Shown in pieces: positions 38,865-47,074 of a DNA stretch of 64,000 bases. Origin of the DNA: Streptomyces sp. DSM 110735. Its GTDB lineage: Bacteria; Actinomycetota; Actinomycetes; Streptomycetales; Streptomycetaceae. The stretch is taken from positions 1 to 64,000 of the forward strand of contig NZ_JACYHF010000020.1 of assembly GCF_016482685.1 (NCBI RefSeq), written 5' to 3'. The position numbers and the translations under genes were made by a program. A model generated the notes under the pieces. That model was not told the origin of the DNA. It worked only from the letters and a program-made list of their open reading frames with translations, and searched no databases. Position 1 is the stretch's first letter. Each line of letters begins with the position of its first letter.

Positions 38865-41161
38865 TCGGTCGCCGATTGTTCCAGACGGAGTTCTACGGTC
38901 GCCTCCAGGCGGACCACGACCGACTTGCTCGCCGGGGTGTTGCTGGTGTCGGCGGTCGCGTCCAGCGGCACGAGCACGTTGGTCTCCGGGTAGTACGACG
39001 CCGCGCACCCCCGCGCCGTCGGGTAGTGCACCACCCGGAAACCGGGCGCCCGCCGCTCCACCCCGTCGCGCCACTCGCCCACCAGATCGACGTACGACCC
39101 GTCGGCCACGCCCAGTTCGCGCGCGTCCTCGGGGTGGACCAGGACGACGCGGCGACCGTCGGTGATGCCCCGGTAACGGTCGTCCAGACCGTAGATCGTG
39201 GTGTTGTACTGGTCGTGCGAGCGCAGGGTCTGCAGCAGCAGGCGTCCCTCGGGCAGCTCGGGGTGCTCCACCGGGGCGGCCGTGAAGTTCGCCTTCCCGG
39301 TGGCCGTCGGGAAGCGGCGCTCGTCGCGCGGTCCGTGCGGCAGGGCGAACCCCGCGGGGTCGGCCACGCGGGCGTTGAAGTCCTCGAAACCGGGGACCAC
39401 GCGCGCGATGCGGTCGCGGATCGCCGCGTAGTCCCGCTCGAACTCCTCCCACGGCACCGTGCTGTCCGGCAGCACCCGGCGCGCGAGGCGGCACACGATC
39501 GCGGGCTCCGACAGCAACTCCGGGCTCGCGGGCGCGAGCCGTCCGCGCGAGGCGTGCACCATGCCCATGGAGTCCTCGACGGTCACGAACTGCTCGCCGC
39601 CGCCCTGCACATCGCGTTCGGTACGGCCGAGCGTCGGCAGGATCAGGGCGCGGGCGCCGGTGACCACGTGCGAGCGGTTCAGCTTGGTCGACACGTGCAC
39701 GGTCAGCCGCGCCCGGCGCATCGCCGCCTCGGTCACCTCGGTGTCGGGGGAGGCGGAGACGAAGTTGCCGCCCATGGCGAGGAACACCTTCGCCTCGCCG
39801 TCGCGCAGCGCGCGGATCGCGCGTACGACGTCGAAACCGTGCGCGCGCGGGGGAGCGAACCCGAACTCCTTCTCCAGCGCGTCCAGGAAGGCGGGGGCGG
39901 GGCGCTCGAAGATGCCCATGGTGCGGTCGCCTTGCACGTTCGAGTGACCGCGCACCGGGCAGACGCCCGCGCCCGGGCGCCCGATGTTGCCGCGCAGGAG
40001 AAGGAAGTTGACCACCTCGCGGATGGTCGGCACGGAGTGCTTGTGCTGGGTGAGACCCATGGCCCAGCAGACGATGACCCGCTTCGACTCCAGCACCATG
40101 GTGAGCGCCCGCTCGATCTCCTCACGGGCCAGACCGGTCGCGGCGAGGGTCTCGTCCCACTCCGCCTTGCGGGCGGCGTCCGCGAACTCCTCGTAGCCGT
40201 GGGTGTGTTCGCGGACGAACTCCTCGTCCACCGCGCCCTCGGTCTCCAGGATGAGCTTGTTGAGGAGACGGAAGAGCGCCTGGTCGCCGCCGAGGCGGAT
40301 CTGGAGGAACAGATCGGTGAGCGCGGCGCCCTTGATCATGCCCTGCGGGGTCTGCGGGTTCTTGAACCGCTCAAGTCCCGCCTCGGGCAGCGGGTTCACG
40401 CTGATGATCCGCGCCCCGGACGCCTTGGCCTTCTCCAGCGCGGAGAGCATCCGGGGGTGGTTGGTGCCGGGGTTCTGTCCGGCGACGATGATCAGATCGG
40501 CGCGGTAGAGGTCTTCCAGGAGGACGCTGCCCTTGCCGATGCCGATCGTCTCCGACAGCGCCGAACCGGACGACTCGTGGCACATGTTGGAGCAGTCGGG
40601 CAGGTTGTTGGTGCCCAGCTCGCGTGCGAACAACTGATAGAGGAAGGCGGCCTCGTTGCTGGTACGGCCCGAGGTGTAGAACACCGCCTCGTCGGGGGAG
40701 TCCAGCGCGGCGATCTCCTCGGCGACGATGCCGAGGGCGCGCTCCCAGGTCACCGGCTCGTAGTGGCTCGCGCCCTCGGGGAGGTACATGGGGTGCGTGA
40801 GGCGCCCCTGCTGTCCCAGCCAGTAGCCGCTCTTGTCCGACAGGTCGGCGACGGAGTGCTCCGCGAAGAACTCCGGGGTCACCCGGCGCAGCGTGGCCTC
40901 CTCGGCCACCGCCTTCGCGCCGTTCTCGCAGAACTCGGCGGTGTGCCGGTGCTCGGGTTCCGGCCAGGCGCAGCCGGGGCAGTCGAAGCCGTCCTTCTGG
41001 TTCACCCGGAGCAGGGTGAGCGCGGTACGCCTGATCCCCATCTGCTCCTGCGCGATCCTCAGCGAGTGCACCACCGCGGGCAGCCCCGCCGCCGCGTGCT
41101 TCGGCTCCCCTGTCCGCGGCGCGTCCTGCACCGGATCGCTCTTGGGCGGCTTCGTCGCCAT
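38861..41161 (-). CDS. YdeP/FdhF-like molybdopterin oxidoreductase
   Basis: A 766-residue enzyme of the formate-dehydrogenase-like molybdopterin group typified by E. coli YdeP, whose physiological reaction is unsettled. Cysteines C61, C64 and C78 lie near the N-terminus, and PDCSNMCHESSGSAL (C190, C194) marks the molybdenum-site region. RGHSNVQGDRTMG and SHDQYNTTIYGLDDRYRG are strong family blocks in the cofactor domains. AAGGAGA lies eight to nine bases before the ATG. No FdhD sulfur-transfer gene or cytochrome partner is adjacent. It may help acid or oxidative tolerance, as proposed for YdeP. Confidence 0.88.
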   Translation of the reverse strand: MATKPPKSDPVQDAPRTGEPKHAAAGLPAVVHSLRIAQEQMGIRRTALTLLRVNQKDGFDCPGCAWPEPEHRHTAEFCENGAKAVAEEATLRRVTPEFFAEHSVADLSDKSGYWLGQQGRLTHPMYLPEGASHYEPVTWERALGIVAEEIAALDSPDEAVFYTSGRTSNEAAFLYQLFARELGTNNLPDCSNMCHESSGSALSETIGIGKGSVLLEDLYRADLIIVAGQNPGTNHPRMLSALEKAKASGARIISVNPLPEAGLERFKNPQTPQGMIKGAALTDLFLQIRLGGDQALFRLLNKLILETEGAVDEEFVREHTHGYEEFADAARKAEWDETLAATGLAREEIERALTMVLESKRVIVCWAMGLTQHKHSVPTIREVVNFLLLRGNIGRPGAGVCPVRGHSNVQGDRTMGIFERPAPAFLDALEKEFGFAPPRAHGFDVVRAIRALRDGEAKVFLAMGGNFVSASPDTEVTEAAMRRARLTVHVSTKLNRSHVVTGARALILPTLGRTERDVQGGGEQFVTVEDSMGMVHASRGRLAPASPELLSEPAIVCRLARRVLPDSTVPWEEFERDYAAIRDRIARVVPGFEDFNARVADPAGFALPHGPRDERRFPTATGKANFTAAPVEHPELPEGRLLLQTLRSHDQYNTTIYGLDDRYRGITDGRRVVLVHPEDARELGVADGSYVDLVGEWRDGVERRAPGFRVVHYPTARGCAASYYPETNVLVPLDATADTSNTPASKSVVVRLEATVELRLEQSATD

Positions 41162-41493
41162 GTGCCCGCTCTCCTTCACCTGTGCTTCCGGGTCCGCCAC
41201 CGCACGCTGTCCGCGGCCCGTCCCCATGTCCCGCGCATCAGCATGCCTGGCGAGGGGGCGGAGGGGGAGGGGGTGGGCGGGGGCGGTCGGTGAGCGGGTG
41301 GGTGGGGGCGCTGAGCGGTGGGGGTGGGGTGCCGGTGGGCGGGGTGTTTCTGCGGTCCCCTGTGGTCTCCGGTGGTCGTCGGTGGTGGGTGGGTCATGCG
41401 GAGGTCGCCCCTGGGCGCCGCGACCCGTCTCCGGACGGTTCCGGGACGGTTGCGTGGAGTCGGGTGTCAGTGGGCCGTGGCAGGATCGGGGGC
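41162..41493. other. G-rich promoter region of polA
   Basis: A 332-base gap. About 41253-41340 is nearly pure G/T/C on the plus strand with many runs of three to five G. No gene is supported. The polA start is leaderless-like, so this region holds both the oxidoreductase leader and the polA promoter. Confidence 0.7.
41253..41340 (+). repeat. Guanine-run cluster with quadruplex potential
   Basis: More than eight runs of three to five G are separated by one to a few bases, far more than four runs needed for a G-quadruplex. It ends about 150 bases before polA. Confidence 0.65.
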
Positions 41494-44214
41494 GTGGCAG
41501 AGACAGCATCGAAGCAGAACGAGACCAACCCCGGCCGGCCCCGGCTGATGCTCATGGACGGGCATTCGCTGGCGTACCGCGCGTTCTTCGCGCTGCCCGC
41601 GGAGAACTTCACGACCGCGACGGGCCAGCCCACGAACGCGATCTACGGCTTCGCCTCGATGCTGGCCAACACCCTGCGTGACGAGGCGCCCACGCACTTC
41701 GCGGTGGCGTTCGACGTGTCGCGCAAGACCTGGCGTTCGGAGCGCTTCACCGAGTACAAGGCGAACCGTTCCAAGACCCCGGACGAGTTCAAGGGCCAGG
41801 TCGAGCTGATCGGCGAGCTGCTGGACGCCATGAACGCGCCCCGCTTCGCGATCGACGGCTTCGAGGCGGACGACGTGATCGCCACCCTCGCCACCCAGGC
41901 CGAGGCCGCCGGGTTCGACGTGCTGATCGTCACCGGTGACCGCGACTCCTTCCAGTTGGTCAGCGACCACACCACGGTCCTCTACCCGACCAAGGGCGTC
42001 TCGGAGCTGACCCGGTTCACCCCGGAGAAGGTTCTCGAGAAGTACGGGTTGACGCCCGCGCAGTACCCCGACTTCGCCGCCCTGCGCGGCGACCCGTCCG
42101 ACAACCTCCCCGGCATCCCCGGTGTCGGCGAGAAGACCGCCGCGAAGTGGATCAACCAGTTCGGCTCGTTCGCGGAGCTGGTCGAGCGCGTCGAGGAGGT
42201 CAAGGGCAAGGCCGGGCAGAACCTCCGCGACCACCTGGAGTCGGTCAAGCTCAACCGCGTCCTGACCGAGCTGGAGCGCGAGGTCGAGCTGTCGAAGACG
42301 GTCGCCGAGCTGGAGCGGAGCCCGTACGACCGCAAGGCGGTCGCGACGATCCTGGACACCCTGGAGATCCGCAACCCCTCCCTGCGCGAGCGGCTCTTCG
42401 CCGTCGACCCCGGCGCCGAGGAGGCGGAGACGACCCCGGTCGCGACCGAGGGCGTGGAGATCGACGGCACGGTCCTGGGCACCGGTGAGCTGGCTCCCTG
42501 GCTGACTGAGCACGGCACGGAGACCCTCGGCGTCGCCACGGTGGACACCTGGGCGCTGGGCGCGGGTTCGGTGGCCGAGGTCGCCCTCGCGGCGTCCGGC
42601 GGAGCGGCAGCCTGGTTCGACCCGTCCGAGCTGGACGAGGCGGACGAGCGGGCGTTCGCCGCGTGGCTGGCGGACGCGGACCGTCCCAAGGTGTTCCACA
42701 ACGCCAAGGGCGCGATGCGGGTCTTCGGTGAGCACGGCTGGAGCGTGGAGGGCGTCCGTATGGACACCGCGCTCGCCGCGTACCTGGTCAAGCCGGGTCG
42801 CCGCTCCTTCGACCTGGACGCGCTCTCGCTGGAGTACCTGCACCGCGAGCTGGCCCCGGCCGCCGCGGCCGACGGGCAGTTGGCGTTCGGCGCGGACGAC
42901 GGTGCCGAGGCAGAGGCGCTGATGATCAAGGCGCGCGCGATCCTCGACCTGGGCGAGACGTTCGAGGGACGCCTGGAGGAGGTCGGCGCCGCCGATCTGC
43001 TGCGCGACATGGAGCTGCCCACCTCCGCGCTGCTCGCCCGCATGGAGCGGCACGGCATCGCCGCCGACCGTACGCACCTGGAGGCGATGGAGCAGACCTT
43101 CGCGGGCGCGGTGCAGCAGGCGGTGAAGGAGGCGCACGCGGCCGCCGGGCACGAGTTCAACCTGGGCTCGCCCAAGCAGCTCCAGGAGGTCCTCTTCGGT
43201 GAGCTGGCGCTGCCCAAGACGAAGAAGACCAAGACCGGGTACACCACCGACGCCGACGCGCTCGCCTGGCTCGCCGCCCAGACGGAGAACGAGCTGCCGG
43301 TGATCATGCTCCGCCACCGTGAGCAGGCGAAGCTGCGCGTCACGGTCGAGGGTCTGATCAAGACCATCGCGGGCGACGGCCGTATCCACACCACCTTCAA
43401 CCAGACGGTCGCCGCGACCGGTCGGCTCTCCTCCACGGACCCGAACCTGCAGAACATCCCGGTCCGCACCGACGAGGGCCGCGCGATCCGCCGCGGCTTC
43501 GTGGTGGGCGAGGGCTTCGAGTCCCTGATGACCGCCGACTACAGCCAGATCGAGCTGCGCGTGATGGCCCACCTCTCCGAGGACGCGGGTCTGATCGAGG
43601 CGTTCACCTCCGGCGAGGACCTGCACACCACGGTCGCCTCCCAGGTGTTCTCCGTCGGCCGGGACGCGGTCGACCCGGAGATGCGGCGCAAGATCAAGGC
43701 GATGTCGTACGGCCTGGCGTACGGGCTCTCCGCGTTCGGTCTCTCCCAGCAGCTCAACATCGACGCCGGCGAGGCGCGGGCCCTGATGGACACCTACTTC
43801 GAGCGCTTCGGCGGGGTACGGGACTATCTGCGCCGCGTGGTCGACGAGGCGCGGGCCACGGGCTACACGGCGACCCTCTTCGGCCGCCGCCGCTACCTCC
43901 CCGACCTCAACAGCGACAACCGCCAGCGCCGCGAGGCCGCCGAACGCATGGCGCTGAACGCCCCCATCCAGGGCACCGCCGCCGACATCGTCAAGATCGC
44001 CATGCTCCACGTGGACCGCGCCCTGCGCGAGACGGACCTCACCTCCCGCATGCTCCTCCAGGTCCACGACGAAATCGTCCTCGAAATCGCCCCCGGCGAA
44101 CGAGACGCCGTGGAACAGCTCGTCCGCCAGGAAATGGCGTCCGCGGTGTCCCTCCGGGCGCCCCTGGACGTCTCGGTGGGCGTCGGCCCGGACTGGGAGT
44201 CGGCGGCGCACTGA
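41494..44214 (+). CDS. polA: DNA polymerase I
   Basis: A 906-residue Pol I that removes RNA primers and fills gaps. The N-terminal 5'-3' exonuclease (MLMDGHSLAYRAFFAL, GFEADDVIATLA, VTGDRDSFQL) is intact. The middle domain lacks the Asp/Glu residues of the proofreading exonuclease, as usual for actinobacteria. The polymerase domain has DYSQIELRVMAHLS (motif A), the RRKIKAMSYGLAYG helix (motif B) and LQVHDEIVLE (motif C). The GTG start has CAGGAT seven bases upstream and no ribosome site, suggesting a leaderless message. Upstream open codons are excluded. Confidence 0.96.
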   Translation: MAETASKQNETNPGRPRLMLMDGHSLAYRAFFALPAENFTTATGQPTNAIYGFASMLANTLRDEAPTHFAVAFDVSRKTWRSERFTEYKANRSKTPDEFKGQVELIGELLDAMNAPRFAIDGFEADDVIATLATQAEAAGFDVLIVTGDRDSFQLVSDHTTVLYPTKGVSELTRFTPEKVLEKYGLTPAQYPDFAALRGDPSDNLPGIPGVGEKTAAKWINQFGSFAELVERVEEVKGKAGQNLRDHLESVKLNRVLTELEREVELSKTVAELERSPYDRKAVATILDTLEIRNPSLRERLFAVDPGAEEAETTPVATEGVEIDGTVLGTGELAPWLTEHGTETLGVATVDTWALGAGSVAEVALAASGGAAAWFDPSELDEADERAFAAWLADADRPKVFHNAKGAMRVFGEHGWSVEGVRMDTALAAYLVKPGRRSFDLDALSLEYLHRELAPAAAADGQLAFGADDGAEAEALMIKARAILDLGETFEGRLEEVGAADLLRDMELPTSALLARMERHGIAADRTHLEAMEQTFAGAVQQAVKEAHAAAGHEFNLGSPKQLQEVLFGELALPKTKKTKTGYTTDADALAWLAAQTENELPVIMLRHREQAKLRVTVEGLIKTIAGDGRIHTTFNQTVAATGRLSSTDPNLQNIPVRTDEGRAIRRGFVVGEGFESLMTADYSQIELRVMAHLSEDAGLIEAFTSGEDLHTTVASQVFSVGRDAVDPEMRRKIKAMSYGLAYGLSAFGLSQQLNIDAGEARALMDTYFERFGGVRDYLRRVVDEARATGYTATLFGRRRYLPDLNSDNRQRREAAERMALNAPIQGTAADIVKIAMLHVDRALRETDLTSRMLLQVHDEIVLEIAPGERDAVEQLVRQEMASAVSLRAPLDVSVGVGPDWESAAH

Positions 44215-44963
44215 TCGCAGCCTGCGCAGGAGGGGAGGGCACGCTGTCTGGTGCCCTCCCCCCCTGCGTGCGCGGCGGCGCGGGGTCGGTTGCGGCAGGG
44301 GGTGCGCGTGCCTCCGGGCTCGTTTGGCAGCCGCACAGCCCGCTTCCGGCAGTCCGGACCCTCCCCCTCGCCGGTCGGACCGCCCGAGGCCGCGCTCACG
44401 CCCCGGTCCGCTGACGCCGCGCGCGCCGCACCTGGCCGACGAGTGCCGTGGCACGGTCCGATTCAGCCGAGCTGGTGCGCGCAAGAGGAGTCGTGCCCGG
44501 CTCGGGTCGGCCGGGCTCTGCGCACCTGCGCCGAGCCGGACTCCCACACCGGTCCCGGCCGACGCTGCCCGTCCCTCCCCCGTCGGGGGCTACCGACGGG
44601 GCAAGGGCTGCCCCTTCGTGCGCCCAGCCGAAGCTGTGCCCCAGGGTCGGTTCGCCCGAAACCCTGTACCCACACCTGACAGGGCTGTGCCCCAAGGACC
44701 GGGCCGACGAAAGCCCGTGCACCCGCACCCGGCAGGCCGGAGCCTGCTCCCGGGCTGGTGGGGGCACGTTCATGGTCGGCACCCGCACGCAGCGAGGCAG
44801 AGCCATGTCCCCGAACCTGGGCGACAGGCGTTCTGGTCCCACCCGGACCGCCCCCGTGCAGCGCCGCCCACCCCGAGTCGCGGCCCAACCCCCGGAGGGT
44901 CCCGTCACTCACGTGGCCCCCGCCAGAACGCCTCGCGGCCGTACCTGCGGCAACACTGCGAGC
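44215..44963. other. Gene-poor segment after polA with degenerate repeats
   Basis: About 750 bases with no protein I can support on either strand, though frames stay open by high GC. After the polA terminator, two diverged copies of a roughly 60-base unit beginning GCTGTGCCCC occur near 44632 and 44688. This and the following region look like decaying sequence. Confidence 0.55.
44232..44261 (+). terminator. polA terminator
   Basis: A perfect 11-base-pair stem (44232-44242 with 44251-44261) with an 8-base loop begins 18 bases after the polA stop. Confidence 0.85.
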
Positions 44964-45347
44964 ATGGGTATACGGATGCTCCACCGCCGCAGGACCGAGG
45001 CGTGGCACCGTCGGATCGAGCGGGCGGAGGCGAACCCGGGACGGGGCGGGGACGCCTCGTCGGTGCCGTCGCTCGCGGCCGACGCGAGCAGCGCCCGCAT
45101 CCCCGTCGACCCCGCCGCGCGCCTACGCGCCGCACTCATGGCGCTGAGACACCGCCTCGCCGCACTCCAGTGGCGGTCCCGGGCGGACGTCGCCCGCGGC
45201 TACCTCGCGCTCCTGCTGGCCGCACTCCCCAAGGCACGCCCCCGACACACCTTGACTGTCTTCGTCGCGTCCCTCACGGAGCGCCCTGCTTCATCGGCTA
45301 CCGGGCAGGGGCGAGCGCCCAAGCGGGAGCCGGGCGCCACGTCCTGA
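44964..45347 (+). CDS. Hypothetical Arg/Ala-rich protein
   Basis: A possible 127-residue protein. The middle, SSARIPVDPAARLRAALMALRHRLAALQWRSRADVARGYLALLLAALP, looks like two amphipathic helices, then TLTVFVAS. There is no signal peptide or known motif. AACACT lies six bases before the ATG and there is no ribosome site, like other leaderless genes here. The last codons run into the first unit of the downstream repeat array. It may be a real small Streptomyces protein or a chance frame. Confidence 0.45.
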   Translation: MGIRMLHRRRTEAWHRRIERAEANPGRGGDASSVPSLAADASSARIPVDPAARLRAALMALRHRLAALQWRSRADVARGYLALLLAALPKARPRHTLTVFVASLTERPASSATGQGRAPKREPGATS

Positions 45348-46024
45348 CGGCGACGGCGACGGCGTGGGTACCCAGCCCCTCACCGAGCGTTCTCGCATCC
45401 GCTCGCGCTGAAGCCGGACGCCAGTTCCTGACGGTGACGGCGTAGCGCGCCCCCTCGACGAGCAACCCAGCGCCCTCACCGGGCTCAGGGCTCCATCCGG
45501 TTGCCCGGGTCAGGGCAGCCGCCCGCGCGGGAGCCGGACCCCCCGTCCTGACGGCGCGGACACTGGGGTCACCCGGCACCGGTTCCCGAGTCGGGGCGCG
45601 CCCGCTCGCGCTGAAGCACCGGCGACGGCGTAGACCACCAGGTGCTCACCGCGCCCGGGCCCCACCGCCTCCCGCGCAGGAGCGCCCCTCCGCGCCGCAG
45701 TCCGACGCCACACCCTGACGGTGACGGCGGGTGCACCCGTCTCTCATCGAGCGGGTCGCCTCCACCGGCTTCCCGGGACGGGGCACGCGCTCGCGCTGAA
45801 GTGACCCGCCAGGCGCTCACCGAGCCCCCCCGCCCTACCGCCTCCCACGCAGCGCACTAGCCCCCGCCGCAGCCGGACACCCCACCCCGACGGAGACGGC
45901 GACGGCGTAACCACCCATCCCTCACCGAGCCCCCCGCCCCACCGCCTCCCGCCCAGCCACACCCGCATCCACCCGCCCCCCAGCCGAACGCCACCTCCTC
46001 ACGGCGACGGCGTACACCACCACC
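45323..46024. repeat. Decayed tandem array matching the DUF4184 3' end
   Basis: Seven or eight diverged copies of a unit of about 90-100 bases, at roughly 45323, 45405, 45525, 45603, 45691, 45789, 45861 and 45970. The shared core reads AGCCGGACGCCA, then TCCTGACGG and GACGGCGTA, then CTCACCGAGC and CCCACCGCCTCCC. The last copy lies inside the 3' end of the DUF4184 gene; on the minus strand the units encode fragments like YAVAVRRWRSA followed by an Arg/Ala/Gly tail. The array appears to be duplicated gene end that has since degraded. Confidence 0.65.
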
Positions 46025-46770
46025 CCCACCACCAACCCCGCACCCGCGCCGAAGCACACAGTGGGGACCAGCTCCAGGAGCCGGGCATGAGGGCGCCCCC
46101 ACCACAGCGTCATCCGCTGAAGCGCGGCCAGCGTCGCGCAGCCGCCGAGCAGCGCTGTCGCCAGGGCACGGTCGCGGGTGGAGAGGATCGGTACGCCGTA
46201 CGGCACCGACGCGGGGGCATGGCGTAGCGCGTGGGAGAGGAACACCGCCAGCACCGCCGCCGCCAGTGCCGACGTGCCGTACTGGAGCCAGGTGTACAGG
46301 GGCAGGCCGGCGGCGGGTCGCATGAGGGCGGGGATGAGGTGGGAGCCCCAGCGGTCGTGGTGGGTGAAGGCGTCCCAGACGACGTGGGTGAGGGCGCCGA
46401 GGGCGGCGGAGACGTACCAGCGCAGCGCGGTCGTAGCCCGCAGGCGGGCAAGAGGCGTACCGCAGCGCAGCAATGCGGCGGGGCGGCCCTGCAGAGACCG
46501 GGGGAGCAGTGCCACGAGGGGTTCGCGGACCAGGAGCCACAGTGCGACCAGCCCCCACGCGATGAGCACGTCCACGCTCGCCACACCGGCGAAGGAGTGC
46601 GTCACCGCGCCGAATTCCATCGCGCCCGGCACGAAACTCGCCGCGAAATAGGTGAGGTCGGGCGCGAAGGACCCGGCGACGAGTACCGAGGGCACCAGGG
46701 GACCGCGCCCGCTGCCGTCCCGGCGGACCGCGGGCAGCACGGCGGCCGCGTGGCTGAGGGTGAAGGGCAA
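45922..46770 (-). CDS. DUF4184 family membrane protein, TTG start
   Basis: A 282-residue membrane protein of the DUF4184 family. The N-terminal LPFTLSHAAAVLPAVRR is the family's first segment; SFAPDLTYF and THSFAGV come next, and WDAFTHHDRWGSHL is the conserved histidine-rich loop that recalls YdjM-type metal-dependent hydrolases. Five or six helices are predicted. The TTG start is chosen because GGAGG lies five bases upstream and the family begins at this point; a longer version would add Arg-rich sequence. Function is unknown. Confidence 0.82.
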   Translation of the reverse strand: MPFTLSHAAAVLPAVRRDGSGRGPLVPSVLVAGSFAPDLTYFAASFVPGAMEFGAVTHSFAGVASVDVLIAWGLVALWLLVREPLVALLPRSLQGRPAALLRCGTPLARLRATTALRWYVSAALGALTHVVWDAFTHHDRWGSHLIPALMRPAAGLPLYTWLQYGTSALAAAVLAVFLSHALRHAPASVPYGVPILSTRDRALATALLGGCATLAALQRMTLWWGRPHARLLELVPTVCFGAGAGLVVGVVVYAVAVRRWRSAGGRVDAGVAGREAVGRGAR

Positions 46771-47074
46771 CGGAGCCTCCGGAAGCGGCCGTAGGGCGAC
46801 ACGCCGCGCCCGGGGCGAGTGATCGGGCGCGTCCCAGTATGCGTGGTGGAGCGCACGCCGGGACGCGGGCGGAATCCGGACACGAACGGGTGCCCATGGC
46901 AAGCAAGTTGTCGTAGGGTCAACTGGGCCGCTGCGCCGGTGCGCACGCGCGCTCACCTGTCACTCGGACGGAATCGCGGAACAGGGGCAACCAGAACACG
47001 GCGTCAACCGTCACACCAGCGAGGCAGTCGGACGGAGACGGGCGCCCCGAGCGCCCAGCGGGAGGGTTCACTCT
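46771..47074. other. Divergent region before the lytic transglycosylase
   Basis: A 304-base gap between divergent genes. TAGGGT near 46913 could be a -10 for the plus-strand gene, giving a leader of about 150 bases. A 6-base-pair hairpin (47040-47045 with 47051-47056) lies just before the ribosome site. I looked for a ydaO-type riboswitch and could not recognise one. Confidence 0.5.

Noticed and set aside
44463..45008. Minus-strand open frame of 181 codons after polA
   Set aside because: Only Gly/Arg/Ala-rich low complexity, overlapping several equally open frames; no start signal.
45323..46024. CRISPR array
   Set aside because: The units are too diverged and too long, lack constant short repeats with unique spacers, and there are no cas genes.
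46913..47074. ydaO-type c-di-AMP riboswitch before the lytic transglycosylase
   Set aside because: Such switches often precede cell-wall hydrolase genes in actinobacteria, but I could not recognise the conserved core in this leader.
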